NCBI GenBank assembly: GCA_030272585.1
Contig: BSYQ01000001.1
Location: forward strand, 6,510,001-6,574,000
Origin: Bryopsis sp. KO-2023
Lineage: Eukaryota > Chlorophyta > Ulvophyceae > Bryopsidales > Bryopsidaceae
Length of the DNA stretch: 64,000 nt
Direction: 5' to 3'
The position numbers were made by a program, and so were the translations under genes. The notes beneath the pieces were generated by a model that was not told the DNA's origin, did not search any database, and saw nothing but the letters and a program-made list of their open reading frames with translations. Within the stretch, counting starts at the first letter, position 1. Each line of letters starts with the position of its first letter. Below, piece after piece: positions 13,001-25,040 of the stretch.

Positions 13001-15084
13001 AAGAGGTTATTTCACCTCGTGTAATACAGAGATTAAAACAAAAAATAAAAGAAAAAAAACCCAATCCACTCGTGAAAACAAAACAGAAAAAAAAAATCAC
13101 CAAAAAAAAGACGAAAAATAGAAAAAAACATAAGGAAAAAGAAAGAAAAAGGGTATAAGAAATACGTTGGGCTGAGCAACGAACCTCTTCTCTTTATTAT
13201 ATATATATGTAGCAAATCTTTTCGTCTTGATTTTTTTTTTTTTAAGATCTTTTCGTGCGTGTGTATATTCGATTTCTTCCTTTCACCAAATCTTTCTCTC
13301 TGTTTTTCTTTCTCTTTTTTTTTGATCCTAGTCATTCGTCACTTTTACCCCGCCCCAACTCTTCCTCCTTCCCCAAGAATACATATCACTTAAAAAGGTC
13401 CATGTCAAAACAACCATCGCCTTGTTTTTCCAAAGTCCAATTTTCGCCTGACCGATCAAGCATCAGAGGAATTCAATTTCAGTTGAGTTTTTTTTTTCTC
13501 TCTCTTTCTTTTTCATTCTCGGGCACATCAAAAGATCACAAACCCTTTCCACAAAAAAGCTGCCATTCCACATTAAAAAAAAAAACACCAATCCCACCCT
13601 ACGTTAATTTTTTTTTCTTCCTTTCACAATCCCTGCAGTCTTCTTTCCTCGAAATCGACGACACTCTCTTTTTTTTTTTTCCTTCTACTGTTGGTACTTG
13701 TTGGCCCATACCATTTTCCAAATACAAAAAAAAAAAAAAACGTTCCACGCTTTTTCTCGATTTTCACGCTCTTCTTTTCTGTTTCTTTTTTTTTTCCTCT
13801 TTCGATCGGAAAAAAAAACACCACCAAAAAACAAATCAGCCCCTCGCTGACTTGCAGCATTGCCTAGATATTTTTTTAACTCCTGAGCAGCAATTTCTTT
13901 GAGGTCAACAAAGTTTAGTCAGTCAGGTAACCCCTACGAGAGGATGTGAATTTTTGCTCCTCCCCCACCCCTCCCCTCATCCAGTCTCATTTCCATACCC
14001 CACGAAAAAAAAAATAAAAAAAATCCAAAGCAACGAGGGTCAGGAAAATCCAAAAAAAAGAAAAAAAGAAACAAAACCCCCCAAAAGAAGGAAAAAATGT
14101 TAAAAAAACAAAAAATGACACTTGTTTTCCTCCTTTTTCCACTTCTTTCCTTTTCTCTTCTTCCTTCCTTTCTTTAATTTTTTTTCCCCAAAAAAACCTC
14201 TCGTAGTTTTCTCTATCGATCTTTCCATTCGCAACTCCGCCTTGACCTGAAATCCCAATCACTTCGCACATTTTCCCCACAATTGACAGGCGAAAATACG
14301 CTCGTAAGCAAAATTAACTAAAACGTACGTGTTTTTTCCTCTTCTTTTTTTTTTGTTTTTACAAGCAAACACGCAAAAAAATTTGAAGGGGAGGGTCGGT
14401 CAGAAAAATTCTTACGCCGCTGCAACTGAAACATTTTCCATAAGAGCAACACTAATTTTTTTTTTTTTAAATACCAATGCTGGTATTTTTTTGCTTTCGT
14501 CGGTGACTGCATATGGAGGCAACGCAAGTGTTCGTCTTCAGTTTCATTTTTTTTTTTTTCCTTTTTTCGAAAAAGGGGGTTGGGAGAATCGTTACAAAAA
14601 GAAAAAAAAAGGGAGGGGGGAAAAAGTAAATCAACATAACAAAACGAAACATCCTTCATTTTGTCATTGTTTTTTTTTTTTTGAGCCCTTCCGCACAGAT
14701 ACAAATCTTTTTTTTCAATTTTCCCCCCTTTCTCCTTCCCTTCCCCCTGGTTCATCAAAAGTAGCAAAGATGTCTAAAAATAATGTCCGCTTGTTTTTTT
14801 TGTTTTGCGCTCGCCTTACTTTTCCACTCTCTTTCTCGTTTTCTTTGTTTTTGTCTTCTTTTTTTGGCCCCCTCCGAAACCCTTCCCCCTCTCTTCCTTG
14901 TCTTTTTCTTTTTTCCAATTTTTTTTTTGCCGTCTTTGTGTAAAATTTCCAAATGAGTTCCTTTTCTTTTCAGGTTGCTTGCATCCCTGAGGGAAAACAT
15001 TGACGATGAAATTTTTGATACAAGTTTCCTTCTTCTTTCCCATTTTTCACCCCCCCCAAACCCTTAACCCCCCCCTTTTTCCTT
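10080..15084. other. Convergent intergenic region, mostly low complexity
   Basis: This lies between the 3' ends of the HEAT gene (+) and the XK-related gene (-). About 10.2-10.8 kb is rich in G and A runs and then T runs on the plus strand. About 12.9-15.05 kb is pyrimidine-, A- and T-run rich on the plus strand, so G/A rich on the XK-gene sense strand. The stretch 10.9-12.7 kb has ordinary complexity and several short open frames on both strands, none of which I can join into a convincing gene. A short TA run lies near 13196-13208. Confidence 0.6.
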
Positions 15085-16461
15085 TCACACCTGAACAAAG
15101 CCACCGAAAACAGAAAGATCCACCTGAATTTCCGCCACATGCGATTTCTTCTTCTGATTGACGGCTTCAAACAAACTTCTCAAATCGCTCCGAACCCCCC
15201 CTCGTTTCTGGACATCGTCCCCTCCGCTCGACGAAACGTGAACCACCGTCAAATTGGTGAGGTCTTGCGTTCGAATCAACTCCAGCAAGGCACCCCAAAA
15301 CGTGACGAACTCAGCATTATCCACATCTATTTCCAGCCTCCTGCACCGATCCCTGTAAAGATACATGATCGTGTCGGAAGACCTCAGCACCACCCCCGGC
15401 TGATCGACAGCAAACCATAACATGTCCGTGATGCTCATCCCTGTGGCACACTTGAAATTCAGCACCAGCATCATGTTGGAAACTATGCTGCAGACAGTCA
15501 GACCCACAGACAGCCCCCACACCGATCCCAGCATGACGCCCCAAACTGCGCTGTTGTTGTTCAAAACCAACACCGTTGCGATCTGTATCAGCAACTGAGG
15601 TGGGCTCTGAAAAAACAGCTCCAGAAAACGCCGTTTGAACAGCCATCCCTCCGATCCAGATTTCCTCACATGAGACAGCGTCCCTTTTCTCCTTCTGCTC
15701 CCCCACCGCTTGTGTTTTGAAACCGTCGCCATGGCAAGCACATCCTGACTCAGCAGGTAGGGGAGAATCACTGGCAACGAGCACAGAGAGCAGATCACCA
15801 GTTTCAGAACCACCAACGGTTTTGTCGACCCCTTTCCATTTTGGGAAGCTCCAGCGATGCTCAGCGTGCCGCTGACAGCAGAGCTATTCCCCCCCACCCC
15901 CTGTCGACTGCTCATTTTTTTCACCAACTGGTGTGGTACCCTCCAAATGCCTTCGTCCATTCCAAGAATCCAGCAATGTCTCTGCTCCTCCACACACCTC
16001 CGCCCAGCCATCCAGCATTTCAGTGTTTGTATGTAGGTCAATGCTAGGTGGGGTCCAAGCATGCACACGGCAGTGAGAACCCCCAGCACATGACGTCCCG
16101 CCAAGAAAAGCAACACGCAGACAGCCCCATCGGAAACCAGATCGAACAACGGCAAAAGAACATCCAAAAGGATATACACGAGCGTCTGTCGAACCGGGTA
16201 TTTCGAATGCCTTCTGGAAGAGCTTTTCCCCCTCCTCTTTTCCTTGGGGTTTCCAGTGGATGTTCGACCCAATGACTTATTTGAGCCCGCCGCCAGAGAT
16301 TTGGAGGAAGGCAAATCCAAGGGTGGGCTCGCTGTCTGACAGATCGCTTTACTCGATGGCTGACTCATGGATTTGGTCGAAGGCAGACCCAGAGATTTGC
16401 TGGAGGGCTGCTTCAGTGATTTGCTTGAAGAGTGCTTCAAGGATTTGCTCGAAGCAGTCAT
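15085..16461 (-). CDS. XK-related (XKR) membrane protein with SSKSL repeats
   Basis: Intronless, 458 residues. Residues 1-70 are a basic, serine-rich tail built from about eight degenerate copies of [SN]KS[LM] units (SSKSLKH, SSKSLKQ, SSKSLGL, STKSMSQ and so on). Several hydrophobic segments follow: LLDVLLPLFDLVSDGAVCVL near 100-120, a second near 125-145, a pair near 215-240, and two after residue 285. The segment RFLELFFQSPPQLLIQI matches the family signature in which an acidic residue and PQL precede a membrane helix, and FDLVSD matches the first-helix aspartate motif. XK/XKR proteins are plasma-membrane proteins, some of which act in phospholipid scrambling; which function applies here cannot be read from the sequence. 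No caspase site or partner gene is obvious. Confidence 0.65.
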   Translation of the reverse strand: MTASSKSLKHSSSKSLKQPSSKSLGLPSTKSMSQPSSKAICQTASPPLDLPSSKSLAAGSNKSLGRTSTGNPKEKRRGKSSSRRHSKYPVRQTLVYILLDVLLPLFDLVSDGAVCVLLFLAGRHVLGVLTAVCMLGPHLALTYIQTLKCWMAGRRCVEEQRHCWILGMDEGIWRVPHQLVKKMSSRQGVGGNSSAVSGTLSIAGASQNGKGSTKPLVVLKLVICSLCSLPVILPYLLSQDVLAMATVSKHKRWGSRRRKGTLSHVRKSGSEGWLFKRRFLELFFQSPPQLLIQIATVLVLNNNSAVWGVMLGSVWGLSVGLTVCSIVSNMMLVLNFKCATGMSITDMLWFAVDQPGVVLRSSDTIMYLYRDRCRRLEIDVDNAEFVTFWGALLELIRTQDLTNLTVVHVSSSGGDDVQKRGGVRSDLRSLFEAVNQKKKSHVAEIQVDLSVFGGFVQV

Positions 16462-18038
16462 CTTTTCTCATAAATTCGACCTTCCTTCCCTGAAATTAGC
16501 ACAATTCCGCAAACACCCCTCCATTACAAACCACATAGCGTAAACGTCCGAGCGCCGGTCGTCAGCCCCATCCATTGCAGAAATTCAACACAACGCGCGA
16601 GTTGCTTCGAATTTTGCAAAAACGAATAGGGTTCGACGCACGCAGTCGAGAATTTAGGGAGGAAAAAGAGCTGAAAGTGCACAGTAAGCGCACACCTAAC
16701 GTAAACGGAAAAAACGGGAGCCCAAACTACTGAAGTCGGCGTACGTTACTCGGGGAAACGCCCTGTTCGTTTCGCAACCCAGCCCCCCTCTTTGAGAAGA
16801 ACCTCGGTATACTCACAGTTCGCAAAAACCACCGCCCTGCCGTCCGGTATTGACTTGCGCCTGGTCGGTGGGTTCCCCTCGAAAGCAGAGCTCCACCGAT
16901 CACCTGTCAAGGTGCTCTCTAGTTGCCAAATGCCACCATAAATTCACCCGATTCCCACGGGCGACAACCAGAAACCACCTTTCCAGAGCCCAACACCGGC
17001 GAACTGGCGAGGAGCAGCCCACCACGCGATATCTTATGGAGTGTAGCGGTGAGGGTATCTTACTAATCGTCCAGCGTAACACACTCCCTGCACTGCTGGC
17101 AACTATGTGCCTGCCTTCTGCGCCTCCAATATTGGACAACGGTCCGCGGCTCAGCGGAGAATAGAACGCTGCGGGGACGACCAGTGGTCGGGGCTCAAAT
17201 CTCGATGAAAGCCGTTTCTGTCAAGCCACTCTGGCTCGCAGGATTTTCTGGTATCCGTTGGTGGCGAAAGCTCCTCGGCTTTCCGGAAATCGGCTATGAC
17301 GGGTATTAATGTGGAACGCTTGGTCGATATCCTTTCCGAAAACCTTCCTGGGTTTCTTCCTCGCACTGCGTACTCGCAAAGCGTCGACGCAGGGTTTTCA
17401 GCTGTACCGTTTCTGAGCGGCCTTTTTTTCACGCTGGTTGGACTGCAGTTTCGTGTTCTGCATCACACCTCACTTTTTTCCTGTGTCGAATTTCACCAAT
17501 CCGATTGGGACCCTGCCGAGACTGGCTTTTTTTTCCACGGAATCACGCTTCGATCGACCTGGATCTGCAGATCCAAAAAAGCTCTCCAAAAAGAAAAAAC
17601 GAGTGGTAGCCTTCTGTTCACAGGGACAAAAATTCCGATTCCCAAAAACTCCACGTGCAACAAGAATAACACCCAGCAGGCATACACCCATCCACAATGA
17701 ATTTGCATCGACCTGGAACAGTGTTTTTTTTGGGGGGCCCATTGCAGCTCCAAAAACATTGCCTGACAATATTCAGGGATACAAAAAGGCTACAACAAAG
17801 ATGAAACAGCCAACTTAGGGCCCTAGCTTTTGGGCCAACATAATTGCAAAAAAAGCACTGATCTGGACCCTTAAAATTGTCCTCCATTACACAATTCTGT
17901 TCCACGATGTGAACATAAAACATACACTACACCGGACAAACGCTACGAAACAAGGTTCCCTCAAAGACCCCCATAACTCAGTTCGAAAACATATAACACG
18001 CTACCGACTCCCAGTCAAAAACACCACAATCTCCAGCA
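16462..18038. other. Intergenic region with an uncertain short frame
   Basis: This is the 5' flank of the XK-related gene followed by the 3' flank of the M16 protease gene. The first 900 bases are GC-rich and CpG-containing, as at other 5' ends in the window, so promoter function is likely. A plus-strand frame at 17296-17700 starts at a true ATG (MTGINVERLVDILSENL...) and gives 134 residues with no family resemblance. I do not call it as a gene. Confidence 0.4.
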
Positions 18039-21000
18039 TCAACAGATGCTTGGGAACACTTCGCATTTTCTCTTGTAATCAGAGATGTCAGACTTTTTCA
18101 CTACGTTGTTCTGGCCACAATTCTCTTCTTCGTTTGTTGGTTTGGCCCGTTCGGCGGCTCCCCTCACATGGACCCCCAGTTTCATGCGTTGGGGACCCTC
18201 CATGACGAAGCTACTGACAAACTCCAAGACTTGTTCGATCGTCAATCCTTTCACCGCCTCCGCTTCTTTCTCCTGCATTTCAATATATTTATCAGAAATG
18301 TTTTTCAATTACAGAGAAAAAAAAAAAGAAAAAAACAAAACACTGGACAGGGAAGTCAGATGTTACCATAAATTTTCTGTAGCAGTCTGGGTTGGCATTA
18401 TGTATTTTTAGCATCAAACGATGCTTGCCCAGAGGTGTGCACAGCAAGGAATATACATATCAATTTCTTGAATCTTTGCGAGCGTGAAAAACTGGGAAAA
18501 AAATAGAAACAAAAATAAAAAGAGAACACACCGGTCTATCGAACATCATGGTGCCATTCACGATCTCCTTCCACCACCTCGCAGCTTTAACTGGCAATCT
18601 TTTCGGTTTCTCCAGTTTTGCTTTTACCAATTCATTCACTGCATCTGAAAAGTCTTTGGCACTCATCTCTGTTTCGACACCACCAATGCACCAAAGAAAA
18701 AAATCATTGAAAAAATAACACTGACGCAAATTTTGAAAATACCTCCCACCCTCCACACGACTCCATCAGAATTAGAATGAAATCCAGGTGTTGACAGCTC
18801 TTTTGCTGGATCATTCACTCAATGGTTTTTGAAAGAATGCAAAAAACCGCATCTATAGTTGGTCGATCGTATTCAATATAGACCAGCTCCCACCTTTCAT
18901 ATACCCTTCGATGAACTTGATGAACGCTTCAATGCGGTTGTCAAGATGCTGGGCAGAGAAAGCGTTCGATTGAATGACAAATCGCACGCTTCGCACTCCA
19001 AGGTCCGACCAGAACATCATGGAAACGATATATCCCAGTTGCTCGATGGTTCTCAGCTGAGTGAAGGCCTCCCGCTGACCGATGTGGACGGCAAGCTCCC
19101 CCAGGGCATTCATATGCACATCATCTTGACCGATCTGCACATGATCAAGGAATTGTTTTCAAGTAACCGATGATTTGAATTTTATTTTGTCGAGGCTCAA
19201 ATAGCATGCGATAACACCATAGAAATGAAAAAAAAACTTTTTCAAGAAATGTGGCTTCTCATGGAGAAAAGGTACTGAAAAAAAAACAAAAAAACACGGC
19301 CAACAGGCGTTCCGGAGATGTGCTCTTTCTTTGTCCATAAATAGATTTTGACCATCAATACATACAATTAGCAGGCAACGGAGGTCACCACAAGAAATAA
19401 AACACAGACATCCCTGCCATGCGTGTTTTCCAAAGAGAATTAATCAATCACACCTGATATGTGATGGATACTGAAGAATTATCGTTTTCTGGATTTGGCC
19501 CCTCCTCTGCAAAAACGGTTTGGCCTCTGGGCACCCTTATCACTCTTTTCTCCATCCTTTCGGAAGGAAACAGCGGGCGGCAGCCGACTTCCTTGATGCG
19601 ATTCAAGACGCCTCGAGCGAGGCCCTTGGCTCCATCAACGGAGATGTTGCCCATCACCAATCCTCTCATGTAAACCCTAAAAGTTTGCAAAATCAAGGTT
19701 GAAAAAAAAAGAAGAAAAAGAAACCTTCCAAGCTGGGAAAGCTTTCCGGAGAGCGTCACATTGATCGAATCTTTTTGAAACCCCTCACAGAAAAATAATA
19801 AAAAAAATATCACTTTCCCCCAGATTAAAAAACCCAGAAAACAACAAAAAGCACACTGTGAAAAAGGAAATTCCAAATTGGGCGATTGGGTTTCAGAAGG
19901 GAAGACAAAAAAGCAGCGCCCGTGCAAGAAAACAAACAGGGTGATCACCTCGAACAGAATTTTTTCACGAATCCCTCCAAGTCGGTGGGGCCCACCACAT
20001 CGATGACACTCATGTACTCATCCACACTCCATTTTCTCAATTCAAGGATCTGGGAAGAGGTGTACATTGACCGTTCGTACGGCTGCATGTATTTCATGTT
20101 TTGGAAGTCTTTCTTGACCTGAATCATTTTCCACCCATTCTTGCCACTCAAAAAATAGAAACAAAATTGAAGCTAGGGGCTTGAAAATCAGCCAAGGTCT
20201 CCGGATCGGTCGAAAAAACGACATGTATGGAATGCTACCATCATTTGGGGGGTCGAAAAATAAACCGTGTTTGTTTTTCTCTGATTATCACAACTGCCGG
20301 AGGAGGAAAATCGACCCACCAATGGAAATGGCCATTTCCACAAAACGTTACTTTCCTCTATGTACATGCACTGTAATCATGATGTTTTGAGCTATGGAAA
20401 ATTACCTTACAAACACACCTGCTCATGGAGGACATCGAACCTCTCCTTCTTCACCGAGAAGTTGAAAATTTCCTCCAGAACCGAGTCCAACAGCTTCCCG
20501 ATCTTGTGGCTGTATCCAGAGACGTTCACGCTGATGCCGGTGGTGGTGTTGCTGACTGAATACCCCAGCCCTGCCAGTTCAGCGGGATAGGCGAGTTCAT
20601 TGAGGTAATCCGAGACCAGGGAAACAAACAACCTGAATCACACCATCATAAAAAAAATTACAGGTCATCCAGTTGAAGTATACTATTTTCTTCTTGGGAC
20701 CATTGATCCAATGTTTCAGCTGCCCTCCTTTTTTCATTGTCAGAGCACTTGATTATTTTAAAATCCTTGATAGGATCCTAATGTTCATTTTAGGAGGAAT
20801 TGAACTTGAGTGCCAGACCGCATCAAATTTTTTGGACTTTTTGAATGCCTTTTGATTCACTTGTTCCTCCTTTTTTTTCTTTTTTTCTTTTTTTTTTGGG
20901 GGGGGGGTAGGGTGGACCTACTTGGTGAGAACGGCGTCCTCTGGGCAGGAGTAGCATTTCGGGCTTTCGAACGCCAAATAAATGACTGCCTTGGGAACAC

Positions 21001-22230
21001 CGAAAGAAACGTCTGTTTTGTGCCAAATCTTTGCCAGGTCCTCATCCACCAAGACGGCCGGCTCTTTGACTGCTGGAGTGGCTTCCACCAGGTCGAAATC
21101 GGTCGGGATGAAAGGGTTGGACAGGGGAATGTGCAACCTGACCTCAGCAAAAAACATGAACAGGAAACCTTTCAAATCAGAACGAAGAAAAAAAGAAAAC
21201 TGCACATATCAAGCTGGGAAGTGTTACGCATCGGCTCTGGCGAGACTGCCCACCAACAATCAGGGGAGAAAACCTATTCTTTTATTGGCCGATTCAACCA
21301 GGGCACTAAAACCCACGGATAAAAAATGTCAACTCTTCATAACTCTTTTTGAACTATGGATTGAATACCAGTGGTGGATGAGCTATGACACACCTTTCGT
21401 CCTTTTCAGGTTTTTCCCACTGTTGCAACCATTCTGCAGGGATCGGCCCTTGAGAATATTGAGTGCCATACCACGGCTCCTTTGAATCCACGGCATCTTG
21501 GAACGACTTTGAAACCCACATCAGCCGCAAATTGGCGGGGGTCAACTCCTTCACCACTTTTCGAATTTCCTCCGGATTATACTCCTGTAGTTTTCGGTTC
21601 AAGGAAAGAAAAGAAGAAAAAACTGTCGGTTTTTGTCATAAGAAGAGCAGTGAAGCAGTATCTATTGTACCTACACATCGCTGTTTATCGGCAGCGTTGC
21701 TCAAAATTCCTTTAGTAATAATGATATTACTATTATTATTAAACGGCTAGGGCCGAACTCAAAATTCCCCGATATTTCATTGCCTCGCACAAACCATCCA
21801 TCCTAATATTGAAACACATCTTAAACCATTGCTTTCAAATCGAACGCTGATATGGTGTCAGAATTCTGCATTTAAGTAAACATAATCCCGATAAGTTGAT
21901 TGGCCGACTCATCATCTAAATATTGGCATAAAAAAAGTACTCGTTCTCGATATACCAGCCTCGCTCACCGCAGGGATTCCCCCCTTCAAAACATCCACAT
22001 CGGCATAGTGCTGCATCGCATATGCGGTGCTTCTCACGCAATTAAAGGGGTCACTTTTGTCCCTGTAATTGAATCGCATTTCGTCCAATGCTTTCAGCTC
22101 GTTGAAGGTGTTTTCGTTGATCCCCCCCTCAGCCTTGATCAAATCGATGTAGTTGAAAACGATGTTCAACACCTCCGCCACATTGGCATGACCCTTTTCA
22201 GTCAACTCCACCTGCAGGGTGAAAATCGAT

Positions 22231-22263
<33 letters not shown>

Positions 22264-24637
22264 TTCTTTCACTTCAGATTGGACACATCAATCATATGAT
22301 GCAATAATAATCCATAATTATTAATGTTGTAACAATCTATAATATTTGATTCTTTGTCATTATTATTACTATTATTATTTGCTTCGCATAATGCCCAAAA
22401 AAACATCTTGAAAAAGAGGGGAAGGAGGGGGGGGGGGGGGGGGGTTGAAAGAAAAACATCCATCATCCATCATTCAACATAGCAACTATGCAGGAGGAAA
22501 GCCATCTCTAAACAGAAAATCCCTGGAGCAAAAAGAAAAAAATGATCAGATTGTGTAACCACCGACATGCATCGATTACAGTTTGATGTACCTGTTGCGA
22601 AACGACATTCCCCCTTCGCCAGCAGACAGACCGGTGGCATATCCCAAGTCTTTGAGGAGAGCGAATGCACTGCCCACCCCCTCGTCCCCCAGCAAGTGTG
22701 AAACGTAATGACTCGGAGCGTATCGATACACTTTCCAAGTCGGAGGCACGCTCCATTGCATCACCAAGTTGTTTCCGTCCATCTGGGGCACCACCTTCAC
22801 CAGAATCCCTTTCTGATCTTCTTCGAAAATTTCCTCTGGAATAGACAGAATAAGAATATTTCAAAAAAAGAGAAAACAACTTTGGAACATATAAGAATAA
22901 CCCAGGTCCGTCAAGCTGTCGGGCGAACTCGAAGATGATCAGCATCAATGAACAGCATTTTTGAATCGTGGCAAGTGAAAAAGCATTGGCAAGTTTCCAT
23001 GGTTGCACACAAAAGCCCATGAATAAAATAAAATTTATTTGCAGAAAGGAAATCAAGATCGCTCCCTCACCTGCGAATTCTTTTGGTTTCAAACTCTGCG
23101 ATTTCACAGCAGAGAATTGGGACGTCACCAGACGTTCCAGTTCATCCAGTGAGTTCCGACCGCACACAGACAATTTCATCAAATTTGCGCAATAATTCTC
23201 GGCGTAGAATTTCCTGACGGCCTCGTGCACCACGATGCCTTGGGATTTGGGGAGCTCCCCCAGAGTCTTGATGTTTCCGCTGGTGAAGCGCGAAAAAACA
23301 TGGGACCTGCTGCTCAAGTGACGCCACAATTGGAGGAGCCTCCACCCATCTGTGTTCAAATTCTTGCTATGCCTGTTTCGTTTTTTTTCAAAAAACACAA
23401 AGATATAACTCTCGGTTGGATTCCTCCCGATAAAGAAAAAATCACTTCATTGCTCAGGAATTTCGAAAACATCCAGGCTCCAAACGATGAAGAAATTTTT
23501 TGTTCGTCGATTTCCTTTCCATATTGGAGGGAAAAAAAAAAAAGGAAGTAAAAGAGACCGGCATGTTGAGTTGCATGTCCAGTTCAGAAACATGAAGATA
23601 AAAATAAAAAAAGAAGAAGCAATTCACCTACTCTGAATCCACGGCCTTCACTTCTCTATCCGTGCCATCCTCCGAAATCAACGGACAGATGAAAAACTGA
23701 GCGAATCGATCCAGAGCGCTCTCCAAATGCTCATGATTCACATCGAACTGGTAGTTGGTATCCTCGACGGTCGTGTAGGCATTCGCCTTCCCTCCTTGGG
23801 CAGATATGAATTTCGTGTATGCATCTTCTTCAGGGAATTTCTCGGAGGCGAAAAAGAGCATGTGCTCCGTGAAATGTGCCAGCCCCAGAAGTTCGTCGGG
23901 GTCGGAAAAACTTCCCACATTGACCTGTCATCCAATGAAAATAAAATAAAATAATAGATAAAAATAAATTTAACGAATAAATAATTTTCCAAAGTTTTTT
24001 TCTCTCTGTGCCTCACACTTACACCATGTGCTTTTCAGAAAGATTGGGTCAAAAGACAATGATCCAAGCGGTGGCAGCTGTTTTTTTTTTTGTAACTGGA
24101 ATAGAGCGGATGCTTTGGAGCGAACTCCCAAGAACAAAAATTGTTTGCACCAATGCTACATTGATGGGTTCAGTTGGAGCAGTAAATGTGTCCGTCTTCA
24201 TTTGAAACGAAAAAAAAAGTTGGAAAAAAAATTGAAATTACTGGTATCCCCGCCCAAATTCCCAAGAATTTTAACCCAAAAGTTTATCTTGCTTCGGTGC
24301 AGCGGAATTTTCAATGACTGGTGATGGAATTCTATAGCAGATGTTTCCTCATGAGATCGGTAATTACAGCAGTAGATAAAAAAACTGCAATGGAATTCTG
24401 CTGCCATCAATGCAATTCACAGGTTCCATCAGCAAGAAATCGAGTGCAGCAAGGAATGGCTTTCTCGTTTTTGTTGTTGTATTTTTCCCTCTTCACACAT
24501 ACGTCAAGAGCGGCTGCAGCTTTGTCAGTGCGAGGATCGCTGATCAGCAAAGCCTTCAGGCCGTTCTCGAGGACGATGATTCGATATTCTCGATCGTCGT
24601 TCAGAGGCTTCACCACACTTCCTGGAGGTAGCACCAT
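18039..24637 (-). CDS. Insulin-degrading enzyme / Ste23-type M16 metalloprotease
   Basis: Thirteen exons join in phase to 953 residues: 24637-24503, 23924-23632, 23372-23071, 22835-22592, 22230-21969, 21584-21394, 21137-20922, 20632-20419, 20118-19949, 19676-19454, 19134-18894, 18668-18532, 18272-18039. M16 enzymes are zinc peptidases that enclose and cut short peptides. The inverted zinc motif is HFTEH (His62, Glu65, His66), and the third ligand Glu143 in AVDSEH lies 77 residues later, the same spacing as in human IDE. Other family landmarks are [20 protein letters not shown] near 15-34, [13 protein letters not shown] mid-protein, [12 protein letters not shown], and [12 protein letters not shown] in the C-terminal half. 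It lacks a long N-terminal leader, so a cytosolic location is likely. It is divergent from the STRA6-like gene with about 400 bases between starts. A (GT)13 tract sits just before the acceptor of exon 5. Confidence 0.92.
22237..22262. repeat. (AC)13 microsatellite at a splice acceptor
   Basis: A perfect dinucleotide run. On the sense strand of the protease gene it reads (GT)n directly before TTTTCAG and exon 5, taking the place of an ordinary pyrimidine tract. Confidence 0.95.
22427..22444. repeat. G18 homopolymer in a protease-gene intron
   Basis: Eighteen consecutive G on the plus strand (C on the gene's sense strand), about 150 bases upstream of the acceptor-side AC repeat region. It is one of many long homopolymers in the window. 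Confidence 0.9.
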
Positions 24638-25040
24638 CGATGAGTCGAAAACCCGGCAGCGCAAGCTAACAAAAAACGAGGGAGTCGTCTGGAACCCAAA
24701 ACCGAAGCAAAAACAGAACGTTGCGGGGTTGGGGTGTGATTTTCGCTCGTTTGATGGGGGCGCGAGGATATATTACGTAAGAACCACGTGCAAAAATGAG
24801 TGAGGGGTGGGGTGGGGCGTCAAGTGCACGAGGAGTCGTCATGAGCAGTATACATCAAAGCAACCTGTACAAAGCGAGGTACCTAATCTGTTCAATCGCA
24901 ATGAAAAGGGGACGTGCTAGGAACGGGGCTTCCTCCCAGTTCACAAAAGTGTGGTAAGGATGACAATACTGCAAGCGTAAGTGGGTGCGCGTGACACTTC
25001 CTCTGCAAAATCTCGCGAGACTCGACACACTCGACGGACG
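24638..25040. promoter_or_regulatory. Bidirectional promoter region, M16 protease / STRA6-like
   Basis: About 400 bases separate two divergent start codons. The segment is more GC- and CpG-rich than the surrounding introns, like the other gene 5' ends here. No TATA box at a standard distance is convincing. Promoter function is inferred from position only. Confidence 0.45.

Noticed and set aside
13255-14943. Several ORFs of 75-215 codons
   Set aside because: Phe/Ser/Lys-dominated translations of T and A runs, with no splice or family support.
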